Assembly (NCBI GenBank): GCA_039000515.1
Contig: JBCFYV010000594.1
Coordinates: 22,658-86,657, forward strand
Length of the DNA: 64,000 nucleotides
DNA from: Timema cristinae
Taxonomy: Eukaryota; Arthropoda; Insecta; Phasmatodea; Timematidae
Reading direction: 5' to 3'
Part shown: one piece after another, positions 36,402 through 48,775 of the stretch
Layout: each line of letters opens with the position of its first letter
Numbering within the stretch: the stretch's first letter is position 1
The notes under the pieces: generated by a model
Told to the model about the DNA's origin: nothing
Database searches by the model: none
The model's input: the letters and a program-made list of their open reading frames with translations, nothing else
Position numbers and translations under genes: made by a program

Positions 36402-36458
36402 CTGAAGCTACCTGGATACAGAGATTGTGTGGCACAACAAGGCCACAATACTCATCAA
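36402..36458 (-). CDS. Candidate orphan exon (unrecognised protein)
   Basis: On the minus strand a strong acceptor (cttgtatttccacag) precedes an open segment reading DEYCGLVVPHNLCIQVAS and a donor CAG/GTGAGA at 36401. If that donor is not used, the frame continues as GENDKMDMKQYQRCC to about 36340 and stays open to 36268. The base composition is richer in GC than the surroundings. No family is recognised and no partner exon was found, so this is a candidate only. Confidence 0.3.
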
Positions 36459-37109
36459 CTGTGGAAATACAAGTAGTCAAAACATATTTATAATATTTAA
36501 AAAAAACACTATAATTTGCTACCATGTTGCATTATTTTATTTTAAGATTAATTGAAACATTGCAAACACATGTGGTTGGCTTAAGTGTGTTGTGGTTAAA
36601 ATAGAAATGGAATTAAATTTCAAAGGAAAAACAATTATTTTATCTTTCATTCAATCATTTTTATTCAAATTTTAACTATGATTGTTTTATTACTATTGTT
36701 GGTTCACTCATTTATATATTATCAAGTGAGAGAGCCTTTTTTAAATGGTGTACGGTATGTGAAAAAATCTATTATTTTATTATTATATTAAATTTATTTC
36801 CTTTTGAACATTTAAACCTTTAATGTTGTGCCCTTGTTCTGGTCATCAAATGTTTACATCTGATACAATAATTATTCTCATTGGATGTACAAACGCATTA
36901 ATTTATTAATCATAAATATTTGCCTAATTGTTGGCTGTAGATAATGAATACCTACATTCAAAAAAATATAAACCATATAATGTTTATTGAAATGTATTTT
37001 ATTTAAAATAATATAACTTAATGGTTATTTGTCATAAATAATGTATTATAAATTTAGGACATTAAAATATATTGATTATGATGTAAACTCAGCTTATCCT
37101 GAAAATTAG
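36459..37109. other. AT-rich DNA, nothing recognised
   Basis: Very AT-rich with no supported feature. Confidence 0.45.
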
Positions 37110-37217
37110 CAGTCTTACCTTGGTGGACTAGACTATGACCCTAATTATAGGCTATTCCATAGTGGAAATGTCCGAGGTAAGCTTGCTACCTTACAGGGTG
37201 AACCAAGGGTACATTAA
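37110..37217 (+). CDS. Candidate terminal exon (unrecognised protein)
   Basis: An acceptor-like 'cctgaaaattag' precedes 35 open codons beginning QSYLGGLDYDPNYRLF, followed by HSGNVRGKLATLQGEPRVH and TAA. The composition (Gly, Tyr, Asp, Arg) is protein-like and differs from the AT-rich flanks. A strong donor CGAG/GTAAGC sits inside at 37172, and an acceptor-like 'ccttacag' lies 20 nt downstream, so the exon may instead end there. The minus strand also has a donor-like site at the left edge. No family is recognised. Confidence 0.3.
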   Translation, partial: QSYLGGLDYDPNYRLFHSGNVRGKLATLQGEPRVH

Positions 37218-37377
37218 CATGTTAGACAATATGTTTGGCTAAAAATAAAATTGTGACAAATTGATTGATTATTTCTAAGGAGTAAATGTTTCCACTTCTA
37301 CAAACTGTGATGAACTGCTATGTCTTCTCACGGAACTCTGAGTAGTTTGTAATTTTATCTGTTTTACAAATATTTCC

Positions 37378-39587
37378 TCTGTCCACACGTGTTGTGTCCA
37401 TCCTCTGTCCACACGTGTTGTGTCCACCCTCTGTCCACTCGTGTTGTGTCCATCCTCTGTCCACACGTGTTGTGTCCATCCTCTGTCCACACGTGTTGTG
37501 TCCATCCTCTGTCCACACGTGTTGTGTCCATCCTCTGTCCACACGTGTTGTGTCCATCCTCTGTCCACACGTGTTGTGTCCATCCTCTGTCCACACGTGT
37601 TGTGTCCATCCTCTGTCCACACGTGTTGTGTCCATCCTCTGTCCACACGTGTTGTGTCCATCCTCTTTCCACACGTGTTGTGTCCATCCTCTGTCCACTC
37701 GTGTTGTGTCCATCCTCTGTCCACTCGTGTTGTGTCCATCCTCTGTCCACTCGTGTTGTGTCCATCCTCTGTCCACACGTGTTGTGTCCACCCTCTGTCC
37801 ACTCGTGTTGTGTCCATCCTCTGTCCACACGTGTTGTGTCCACCCTCTGTCCACTCGTGTTGTGTCCACCCTCTGTCCACATCGTGTTGTGTCCATCCTC
37901 TTTCCACACGTGTTGTGTCCATCCTCTGTCCACTCGTGTTGTGTCCATCCTCTGTCCACTCGTGTTGTGTCCATCCTCTGTCCACTCGTGTTGTGTCCAT
38001 CCTCTGTCCACTCGTGTTGTGTCCATCCTCTGTCCACTCGTGTTGTGTCCATCCTCTGTCCACACGTGTTGTGTCCATCCTCTGTCCACTCGTGTTGTGT
38101 CCATCCTCTGTCCACACGTGTTGTGTCCATCCTCTGTCCACACGTGTTGTGTCCATCCTCTGTCCACACGTGTTGTGTCCACCCTCTGTCCACTCGTGTT
38201 GTGTCCACCCTCTGTCCACTCGTGTTGTGTCCACCCTCTGTCCACTCGTGTTGTGTCCATCCTCTGTCCACTCGTGTTGTGTCCATCCTCTGTCCACACG
38301 TGTTGTGTCCACCCTCTGTCCACTCGTGTTGTGTCCACCCTCTGTCCACTCGTGTTGTGTCCACCCTCTGTCCACTCGTGTTGTGTCCATCCTCTGTCCA
38401 CTCGTGTTGTGTCCATCCTCTGTCCACACGTGTTGTGTCCATCCTCTGTCCACTCGTGTTGTGTCCACCCTCTGTCTACTCGTGTTGTGTCCACCCTCTG
38501 TCCACTCGTGTTGTGTCCACCCTCTGTCCACTCGTGTTGTGTCCACCCTCTGTCCACTCGTGTTGTGTCCATCCTCTGTCCACACGTGTTGTGTCCATCC
38601 TCTGTTCCACACGTGTTGTGTCCATCCTCTTTCCACACGTGTTGTGTCCATCCTCTGTCCACTCGTGTTGTGTCCATCCTCTGTCCACTCGTGTTGTGTC
38701 CATCCTCTGTCCACTCGTGTTGTGTCCATCCTCTGTCCACACGTGTTGTGTCCACCCTCTGTCCACTCGTGTTGTGTCCATCCTCTGTCCACACGTGTTG
38801 TGTCCACCCTCTGTCCACTCGTGTTGTGTCCACCCTCTGTCCACACGTGTTGTGTCCATCCTCTTTCCACACGTGTTGTGTCCATCCTCTGTCCACTCGT
38901 GTTGTGTCCATCCTCTGTCCACTCGTGTTGTGTCCATCCTCTGTCCACTCGTGTTGTGTCCACCCTCTGTCCACTCGTGTTGTGTCCACCCTCTGTCCAC
39001 TCGTGTTGTGTCCATCCTCTGTCCACTCGTGTTGTGTCCATCCTCTGTCCACTCTGTTGTGTCCATCCTCTGTCCACTCGTGTTGTGTCCATCCTCTGTC
39101 CACACGTGTTGTGTCCACCCTCTGTCCACTCGTGTTGTGTCCATCCTCTGTCCACTCGTGTTGTGTCCACCCTCTGTCCACACGTGTTGTGTCCACCCTC
39201 TGTCCACACGTGTTGTGTCCACCCTCTGTCCACTCGTGTTGTGTCCACCCTCTGTCCACTCGTGTTGTGTCCATCCTCTGTCCACACGTGTTGTGTCCAT
39301 CCTCTGTCCACACGTGTTGTGTCCACCCTCTGTCCACACGTGTTGTGTCCACCCTCTGTCCACTCGTGTTGTGTCCACCCTCTGTCCACTCGTGTTGTGT
39401 CCATCCTCTGTCCACACGTGTTGTGTCCATCCTCTGTCCACACGTGTTGTGTCCACCCTCTGTCCACTCGTGTTGTGTCCATCCTCTGTCCACTCGTGTT
39501 GTGTCCATCCTCTGTCCACTCGTGTTGTGTCCATCCTCTGTCCACTCGTGTTGTGTCCATCCTCTGTCCACTCGTGTTGTGTCCATT
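37378..39587. repeat. 26-bp minisatellite array with E-box-like palindromes
   Basis: About 85 units have a consensus near tgtccactcgtgttgtgtcc plus atcctc (or accctc). Many units carry CACACGTGTTG, so ACACGTGT (a CACGTG E-box core) recurs every 26 bp, almost without a break from 37385 to 37675. The other units have ACTCGTGT. Because 26 is not a multiple of 3 and the unit lacks stops, long ORFs of up to 784 codons run on both strands in several frames (TQHEWTEDGHNTSGQRMDTT-like and CVHPLSTRVVSILCP-like). They are artefacts of the repeat, since all frames encode the same cyclic peptide. Only a few indels break the period, near 37880, 38605 and 39053. Confidence 0.97.
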
Positions 39588-41576
39588 CTTGGGATAATTT
39601 AAAATGTTTAGATAACTTGTTAATAACATAATAAATACCCTTTTGTGTCACACAAACACTAGTACTTAACTAAATTAATGTTATTAACCACTCAATAACA
39701 ATGTAACCAACCAATATATACATTTGATTATACTCAAGTGCTTCAAACACTAAAGAATAATCAAATTGACAAAAGGAAGCTATTTTTAAGCTTTCAAGAT
39801 TGTTTCTTTATTTGAATGTATTCAAAATTTGAATTTACTTGCACAATACTTTGTGTGGGAGTGCATTTCGTCTTGCTCTAATAAGACTTATTTTTATAGA
39901 AATAAACTCAGCTTTAGCTTTAGACTTATTTTGGCAAAAGTTGGCTTGAAATCTTCGAACTTGCCTAGACCTGGTATAATCCTTTCTTATCCCTATTCTA
40001 AGCTTTACTTCACACTATACAAATGGTTTTCAATAGCTTGATTATAGGTTTGGTTTCTTCAAAGATATTTCATATATTTTTTATGTAAAGAACAGCCCAG
40101 TTTAAAAATCTTTGAATCTATGATAGCGTATCTATCAGATAGTTCAATTAGAAGGTTTTTAAAATGTCCAGTGGACTAATATGGTAGGCCTATTTAATGG
40201 TAAAAATCTTTATCAAAGGAATTTAAGTTTGGGCTTATAAAACATATGACTAATAACACATTAAATAAAATGTTATTGTGTAAAAGTTTGTTATGAAATC
40301 TTATAAAACTATTAGCTATCACATATAGCCAATATAGTGGTACCTAGATAAATAATCCAATGTATCCTTCTAGTCTTATTTAAAATAGACCTGATTGTTT
40401 TCACAGGATCAAAGCAATAATTTTTTTTTTCTGACACCACTGTTTTAAAAAAAGTTTTTTTGCCTAATGAACGTCCTGTGGCAGAACATAGTGTTATATT
40501 GTCTTGATATATTTATATAAATCACGCCCACCTGTCACTCTGTCAGGCATGTACTTGGAATCAAGAACCACCTTAAGAGCATGCGTCGCACGCCCATCAA
40601 TTCTGTGACAGTCTGCTCGAAATCGTAAATTTACACACACACTATTGCGCGTGGATCATTTATGATCAAACAATGTAGATAAAGGGTTAATAGATGTTCC
40701 TAACAAAGAACATTGTTGAAATATTAAATGCTATATGGTTAAAAACTACATTGAAATGGTCGTTTTTCACCAATTTAGAATGGCTCCACAGCTGAGCACT
40801 GTGCACATATTTTTATTCTGTTATAATAGACATACTGCAGTTATTAACAAGAAACTTTGTCCCCCATCGTCACTCCGGAAAATTTCGAGCAATCATTTGA
40901 ATACGAATGCACTGCACACATTTCTGGCATATTGCAGGTCTTTTCTTTTCCTAACTCCATACCTCGTGCGAGCTGAGTTGGGCCTGCTATGATGCACTCT
41001 CTTAATTATGTGTATCATCATTAAAGTTTATTGGATCATTATCAGTCTGTATTTAACTTTCGAGTTCATTTTAGTTCCTTATTTATCTTAGTTCTGTTGC
41101 TAGCTCATAATATGATTTCAATAATTCCGTTTTGTTGTACATTTATATCTTACAAGTTAATTATAAATAAAGAAACTTAAACAATATTGAAGTACTAATT
41201 ATGTAACCAATCTTCATAGTCACTGATTTAAAACTCACATGTTTATCAATATATTTGAATTGAAATATATTTTATACTCTTAAAACCAAACATCTGTATA
41301 TTGGTCATTTGTTTAAACGGGGTGGTTTTCATTTGAATAAAGAAAAATTAATTTGTCAAATATTTTATGTACTCACATTAGTTTTAACTAGATGTATGGT
41401 ATTACCAAAACCAACTTTGTAAATAGTTTGAACTTTAATTTTGTCCCTCTTATTTTTTGGTTGATTGCATAGTAATATTTTGTTTTAAAATTTACAGTTT
41501 TGGGGACATTCTCTTATCTTTATATTATTATATAAACATTTTACCTGCTTATAGAACTCTTTGATTTTATGTATTT
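39588..41576. other. AT-rich DNA, no gene recognised
   Basis: A GC-richer patch lies at about 40525-40640 (cgcccacctgtcactctgtc and following) but has no coding logic. Short ORFs at 39829 and 40735 have no recognisable features. Confidence 0.4.
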
Positions 41577-41868
41577 GAGGTATTTAACGTGCACTTTCTA
41601 AACCAATTTATTATATTAGCATAGTTTCTATGAGCAAGATCAAAAGAGCTAATTTTTCTGGGAAAGGTATTCTCACATACCTACCAGAGTTCTTTTACAC
41701 GTCACAATCAACATGGAACTGACGGCTTTACTTTCCTTCCCAAGGAAGTTATATTACAGATTTTTGTCGCTCAAGAAAAATTCGTTGACATCAACTGGTT
41801 TTGAACCTGTGAACACCCTGAGGGGAGCACTTTACCCCAAGAGCACCGAGGTTGACGAACTCTTGATC
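41577..41868 (-). mobile_element. tRNA-derived SINE, family 3 (minus)
   Basis: The minus strand aligns over nearly its whole length with the plus-strand copy at 47512-47825. Shared blocks include 'gtaaagtgctc', 'gaaagtaaagcc', 'ccatgttgattgtg', 'aatacctttccc' and the end 'cacgttaaatac'. The head has a box A-like tcttggggtaaagtgctccc and a box B-like ggttcaaaacc. The shared 290-310 bp length supports a distinct SINE family. Family 3 lacks the shared tail of families 1 and 2. Confidence 0.75.
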
Positions 41869-44800
41869 ATGTATTAGTAAAACCTCATGAAATAAACCAT
41901 AGCTATATTAAAGTTATGTTCTAGCAATGAAAATGTTAATTAAGTCTCCAACAAATATTATTTTAATACTGGGATTTGATTGAACCACACTCTAAAAATA
42001 ATTTTTCAACAAAGATGAAATTTTAAAAATAATTCTAACCCGGCTTGAACAGCAGCCATTACAAACCATTGTTACAACGGACACACAAAGTCTCTGGCAT
42101 TGAGGAACTAAAAGTTTGTGGTCATCGGAACCTAAGTTCAACACCATTCTGATACCCAACCTCCTTAAGAGGGAACTCCCATACCTTCTATTTTGTTTCA
42201 AATCCGCTACGCCGCCTCGTGCTTGTAGAGAACTTTAATTCCATTTCCCCCTCTGTTAACTCTCTTGTGTACAGCTAGACATCTCGTCGCCTGTAGGGTT
42301 GACTAGACTGGCAGGTATAAATTCTTTCCAAAAATAGATTCCGAGACAAAGAAAGTAGAGGGTCGGTTTCTTCTTTTTGTTTGGAAGGCCGGATTTGGGT
42401 TCTACCTCAAAATTATACATAGCTGTAGTAGTTTTCATTCAACATTATTTCAGTGTGTACACATATATAATATAGTATATTATTATTTATCAATAATAGT
42501 ATATTAGATTTGTATTTCTAATTAAGGTGTAGGCCTATAACCTTAATATTATGCATTAATTATTACAATAAATAATTCTAATTGAAAGTTGATAGTTAAA
42601 ATAAAAGGTCCAATAAATTAAAATGTGGGTAAATCTTTTAAATTGTTTGATTAATAATTCATAATAGACCAAATTAAAACTACTTTGGATAAAAACAATT
42701 TATTTTTACATTAACATTATATACAAGGATTTTAGTTATAATAATTTAAAATTAAGAAGGATTGTTTATTGGAAATGAACCAACATTCTTCTGACACAGG
42801 GATGTAAAAAAAAAAGAAATGTGATAACTATAAAGGTGAAAACCACCCCCCAATGCGTTTGGCTATGTATACTCTAATTCTTGTAGGAAGAACAGATTTA
42901 GAAAATACAAATAAATACATAACAAAAAATGGTGGTCAAAATTGATGGCATTTTACTTAATTATTATTTTAAAGGTAGGCATATTTATAATATATATCGA
43001 AAGTTAAAGATGTAAATTACATTACTTGAGATATGAATAAATCAATGTAGTTTTACTAACATTTGTGACATTCATTTACTTTTCTTACGATCAAAATTAG
43101 AGTACACTGAACCAAAAGACAATAAAAATATAAATTATATTAAGTAAAATTTTACAATACTGTATTTGACAAAACAATTGTGAAAAGTTAATACATTTCC
43201 ATGTGTGTTTAATTCCCATAGTATTATAAAGTCCAGTCATTTAGCGTTAGGGAAAGAACTATAAATAAAACTAATGACAAACTAAACACTTCTTTATTTA
43301 TTAATAAACAAAAATCTTTGTAAAGTGTCTAATCTTTAAAATTATTTTAATTAAGTATTGGAAGTTAGTGATTAACTAATGTTGAAATGAAATATAACAA
43401 TATAAGATTTCTTTAAATGATTGAGTAATGTTGTTTTTGGGGTTTCCTATTGTTTACAAGTATCAAACAATGGTATGTAAAAATGTAATTGAAAAAGTGG
43501 TCTTATAATAAAATTAAATAAATTTCATATAGAGTCACGTCAACAATATAAGTTAACAATAAAGATAAAAATGTAAAGGTAAATAATATGGATGCAATAG
43601 CTCTTTGTTACAATTGCATATAATTAAAGCAAGTAGAGTTAGCTAAGACAGGGTTGTTACAATTCTATCCAGCCCCAAAAAAAACCATATAGGTTTTTAG
43701 TAAAAATACCCACTTAAAAAATAAACAAAATATTATATTTTGAATACAAAGCAATTGTATATATTTTTTTAAAGTCGTTAGTCTATTTTCCTTTTAATAT
43801 TTAAAATATGATTAATTACTTTAAATAAAAATGTAGATTGATTGGAAATGGAATTAAACATACTAACATAGGACTAGATCAAACTAATGTTATTGACTAT
43901 TTTAATAAATACACATACAATTTAAATTTAAAACATTATTTTTAAGAACCAAATTTTACTAACATGATTGCGTGAAAGTCTTATTTTGAATTTTGTTAAC
44001 TAATGTATATTGTTATAATTCCTTAAAAAAATGTACTTATAAAATATAATATTATTGCTAGGCGTGGACGTTATTTTTTTTTTTTTTTTAAAGTAACAGT
44101 CCAGGCACTAATTAATATGTTAGAATGATTGGTTTAGTCAGATAACATACATAAGATCTTTACTCACACCACAACAAACCCAATAAAACCGAATATAGCC
44201 CAACTTCTTTTTTAAATAGCCCGGAGTTTTTCAAGCCTGAGCTAAGAACTATTCATTGAGAATAGAATGGTTTGAATTTCTAAAAAGTTAAACAATTAAA
44301 AATAACAATTCTAGAATCGTACTTGTGTGTGTGTGTGTGTGTATGATATTTGAACACACACGCACACATAATATACAAGGACATAAACATGTTTGGTTTG
44401 TGATCTTCCTCCTGCCCACAATTTATAAGCGAAGGGTGTCCAAATTAATGTATATACTCAATCGAGTTCGGTCATTTTCGGCTTTATACAATTAATATAA
44501 AGATTTAAACAAAACTCATCAAAGTAGGCATGTCTTTACTCGCAACACCATACTTTAAAATTAGCAGGATCAATCTTGCTTAAAGTGTTTAGAGGTTTGA
44601 AAAAATAAATAAATTGTACAGTGCACCGCACAGACATTCCCTTATGGGCTACTGGCGACAAATTATGAAAATTTGTTTCCTAATTGTAATATACAATGGA
44701 AGTTAACCAACTCTTGGTTGGTTACTAAATGATAAAGTATGTAAGATTTTGTAGTACTATACATTTTAATTTACGTGAAAATGTTTATCAAGTTATAGTT

Positions 44801-46452
44801 TTCCATTAATTTATCACAAAATAAAATACTGTCAAATATGTTTCAAAGCAAAGAAAAAATCAGTTGTTTTAATAGATAAAATGTAGTTCTGATAATTTAT
44901 AAATGCCAGCCTATTAACATAGAAAATTTGAGTGTTTCCTCAAATTGAAGTTATACCACCGAAAAAAAGACTAGTGCAGAATTTCAATGTTTTTTCTTCC
45001 TTGGATATTATATACTCATATATATATATATATTACCCAATATATGTATATATAGGTCAGTGGCACACCCAATAGAAGGAAAACTGGGAATTTGTCTCCC
45101 CCAAGACTCAATACTAGTTTAATAAATACATTAATTATGTGATTGTTAAAATAAAAAGCATTAGAGATGTGTTGAGTGCATAAGATACCTTTTAAAACCC
45201 GGTTTACGATTCATATTTCAAAAGAGATAAATGCTCTACACATTAAAATAACCCTGAGTTTCCTAATGAAAATAAGCAAATTCATACTAGATTCTATATA
45301 TTGTATGCAAGGCCAAAGCCAGATAAATATTGAATTAAAACTACCTTATTTACTGTTTAAAAATAACAAAAATAAATACAAGGAACGATTTATATCTACT
45401 AGTATTGTGAGTGTCAAAAAAATCTAACTCGAAATTTCGATAAATGTCAACGTTTCATGACCCCCTGAAACCAAAAACATGATTTCCATCACTTTTCCCT
45501 TAGCACCCCTTTTATATACTTAAACCTTATTTTAACTTATTACATAACCCTTAAAAATTAATTTGAGTAACTTTTACCCTTTTTAATCTTTTTAGTTACC
45601 CTAAACTATTCTCCTGGGCAAATTTGTACTTCATGCTATTAATATAATAAAAACAAAAGTGAGTTTAGGTGTGTGTTCAGAAAAATCTAAGCCCCTTCGA
45701 GATAGGATGAAAAATTTAAATTTTGAAGATCTTTAGAAGGACCACTTCATTTAACAAGGAAAATTTACAAAATGAGGAATTTAAAAATTGGGCTCCAGGA
45801 CTTGGAGGAGGGAGACAAAATAAGAAAGACGTTTTAACTTTGGTAGAAAATTGAAATTTGGGGAAAAGGTAGAAGGACTACTCCAGAAAATAAGAAGAGT
45901 TAAAATTTAAAATTTATGAGTGTACGCTGAGCGTAAAATTTAAATTATGATTGCCCTAGTTAGCTTGGTATTGTGCAAGGAGTAATTATATAAATGCTAG
46001 TAGCCGGATGTTGAACGTCCGAATTTGAATAGTTTGATATAATACAAAGAATGGATCAGCCTGCTAGTAAATTATAAAAGTGTGATGATTCCACCCTAAA
46101 CCATTATTTGAAATAAGTCTCTTCTCTAGCCCCCTCCCAGTAAAAACAATATAATATTTAGTCACAAAAGAATGTCTAGCTATCTGGACAGTTATTATGT
46201 TATGGGCAGATAAATAAATCGAGCGTTGAACAATGATGTTCATGTAGTGACAAAAAAAATTGCTTAAATAATATTTTTTTAAATAAATTATAAAAATGCA
46301 GAGCATTTGTCAAACCAAAAACAGTATGTAACATAAAACATATTTGTAGTTGTCAACACAAAATTGATCTTTCAAATACATAAAATGCACACAAGTTTGT
46401 AAAACAATAAATTAAAAAGGGAATTAGTCATATATGTTAACACTAAGTCCAT
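41869..46452. other. 4.6 kb of AT-rich DNA without a recognised gene
   Basis: No coding region is supported on either strand. A GC-richer patch at 42030-42300 contains a weak tRNA-like motif on the minus strand (ggttccgatg). A (GT)n run at 44322-44342 is followed at 44356 by a matching (AC)n run, which could pair as a hairpin. Alternating AT runs lie at about 45015-45055. Confidence 0.45.
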
Positions 46453-46462
46453 ATACTATTTT

Positions 46463-46747
46463 GGTAACCTGGTGGTCTAGGGGTAAGGTGTCAGACTTCT
46501 GTGCTGGCGGCCGGGGTTCAATCCTCGGTCCCGGCACAGATTTATCTGATTTCCAAACCCTTCCTACACCTCTGACAAGACATCTTGTGAATGTGGGGAA
46601 TGCCAGGCTGCCACCGTGGTTCGGATTCCACGCTAAACTGTAGGTCCTTCATTTCATCTCATAATCACCCTACCATTACACATTAGCGTAAGTGCGTATA
46701 ACCCGAACGGGTATTAAGACGCGGTGGTGGTGATAATAATAATAATA
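46463..46747 (+). mobile_element. tRNA-derived SINE, family 1, with intact duplication
   Basis: The 10-bp duplication ATACTATTTT lies at 46453-46462 and 46748-46757. The head has TGGTCTAGGGGTAAGG and GGGGTTCAATCC. The copy reads through the common body to 'gaacgggtattaagacgcgg' and an (AAT)n tail. It is one of the best-preserved copies. The ORF crossing it is a by-product. Confidence 0.95.
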
Positions 46748-47179
46748 ATACTATTTTAAAAAATTCCATAGCTTATGGTAACAGCAGTTATTTAAAAAAA
46801 AATTCTTCACTAATTTAACACCCTTTAACATTGGCCCTAATCTTTAGTTTACTTTTTTTAAATAACCATAAATATTTTTATTTACCTAATGAGTTTATAC
46901 CAATAAAATATTTAAAATTCTCTTAGAAATAAACAAATACAATATATCTATTGACATTATATATTTTACATCTTTTCTAATCAAAAGAGGAGTGGTGATT
47001 TTACACTCAAAGCTCCTCAAGTTGTTGATTCGTGTAAAGTTTGTTTAATGAGAAAAACAATATGCAGATTAAAAAAATGCATAAAAGTTAGCAGAAATAG
47101 CTATTTGGCATTTTAGTAAGGTTCTCCCTGGCTCCTATACTGAGCACAGCACCCTAGATAAGGTCCTGCTCGACGTTCT

Positions 47180-47440
47180 TCGACTTTAGTTTTTAGCTTA
47201 TTGCCTTACTAACCGTTCGGACTATACAAATTTACTCCCGTTAATAGGGTAGGGGTGATGAAGGTAGAATATAGGTGAAATGTACCTGTACTTGCATATA
47301 GAAATAAAATAATAACATTTAGAAAAAATATTTCGAGAATGACCGGCTGCGAATTGAACCCCGATCTCGCCGTTGCCAGTAGGCTAGACTAAATGAGACT
47401 TTCATTTAGTTTACGTACTCACTAGTGCCGCCATGAATGA
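47180..47440 (-). mobile_element. Degenerate SINE, family 2 (minus)
   Basis: The complement of the conserved 3' end is visible ('cttactaaccgttcggactata'), and further right there is a box B complement 'gcgaattgaaccccgatctc'. The body is interrupted by an AT-rich stretch near 47310. Confidence 0.55.
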
Positions 47441-47511
47441 TTTTAGTTGAGATTTTTATTCCTATTATCGAACAATATTTGGTTTTGTGTTTGTTGCGCT
47501 ATCTTTATTCT

Positions 47512-47825
47512 AGCAGTTTGGTCGACTTCACTGGTCTTGGAGTAAAGTGCTCGCCTCAAGGCCCGGTGTTTGTGGGTTAAAACCTCGCCGGGGTCAAAGG
47601 ATTTCTTTCAAGTGATAACAATTCATAGCATAACTTCTTTTGGAGGGAAAGTAAAGCCATTGGTCCCATGTTGATTGTGGTATGTAAGATAACCCTGTAA
47701 GGTTTGTGAAAATACCTTTCCCGGCAAAATTGTTAGGCCCTTTTGTTCTCACTCATAAAAATTCTCGTGTGCTTATATAATCATTTGGTTCAGAAAGCGC
47801 ACGTTAAATACAACAAGTAAATAAA
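47512..47825 (+). mobile_element. tRNA-derived SINE, family 3 (plus)
   Basis: The copy starts with a tRNA-like head (cttggagtaaagtgctcgcc and gtgggttaaaacctc) and matches the inverse-oriented copy at 41577-41868 through to 'gcgcacgttaaatac'. No clear duplication is seen. Confidence 0.75.
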
Positions 47826-47994
47826 ACTAGTAGTTGGACCCGTTCCTTACCCACGCAATAAAAATTCAAATAATCAAATTAATACGTTTAATACCAAACA
47901 AATTATCATTAATCCGGCCCTGATACTATCCATCTGTTATACACATTTTAATCATAATATCGGAATAGAGCTAAAGAAAATATATATTAAAGTA

Positions 47995-48140
47995 AGCGTA
48001 TCCGCATTTGCTTGAAGTAAGTGTGGATAAACACTTAGGGAAGAACAGCCCTCGGTCCACGTGGCTGAGATTTGAACCCAGAACTTCCAGCTACGAGCAA
48101 TCCAAATATGATCCTGAAATTTACCTCGCGCACCCAACGA
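47995..48140 (-). mobile_element. Degenerate tRNA-like SINE, family 2-like (minus)
   Basis: The minus strand has box B-like gggttcaaatctc after a tRNA-like head, then T/C-rich sequence and 'acttcaagcaaatgcggata', which resembles the family-2 body ('cacgcaaatgcggg'). The 3' end is not identifiable. Confidence 0.5.
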
Positions 48141-48500
48141 TTCAGATACATTGAATAATTGTTCGATAAAATATCTCTTTAAAATATTTATTAGTGTTGT
48201 GATTTATGAAAACATTTTCTTACGAAATTAATAGTTTTAGTTCCTACGTTGCATTAAATAAACTATTAATATTTTTAATGAAAAGTTATAAATGAGAAAA
48301 TATGTGTTTATTATTACTATTATTAAACTATTAGGAGTGAAGATGTTTATATTGTTAGCTAATCTAAATACCTCTTTCATATTCGATATAGATACAATTT
48401 AAATTCTAACACTTACCGAGGAATAGCTATTTCATTTATTTGTTTGGAGTTTTGTACTTTATAGGGTGGTGGTTTTTTGTTCCCCATGGGCACGGTTTTA
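48141..48500. other. AT-rich DNA, nothing recognised
   Basis: No supported feature. Confidence 0.4.
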
Positions 48501-48504
48501 ATTA

Positions 48505-48775
48505 TATTATTATTATTATAATAATAATAATATTATATATTATTATTATTATTATTAGCACCCTTTCGGTTATACCTACTTAGGCTAAGGTGCAATGGTA
48601 GGATGATTGTGAAATCAAATGGATTACCTACAGTTTAACGTGGGATCCGAACCACTGTGGAGGCCTGGCACTCCACACATTCACAAGTTGTGATTAATAC
48701 ACGTATTGTCAGAGGTGAAGGATTGAATCCCGGACCCATAGCAGAGAAGTCTCAAACTAGTTTACTTAGTGAAAC
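48505..48775 (-). mobile_element. Degenerate SINE, family 1 (minus)
   Basis: A long imperfect (ATT)n tail is followed by 'agcaccctttcggttatacc', which is the shortened conserved end. After that come 'ctacagtttaacgtgggatc' and 'aggcctggcactccacacat' from the body. The head is mostly lost. Confidence 0.7.

Noticed and set aside
37275..39631. Large ORFs (up to 784 codons) encoding histidine/threonine- or cysteine-rich repeats
   Set aside because: They are the same 26-bp repeat read in all frames on both strands, with no unique coding sequence around them.
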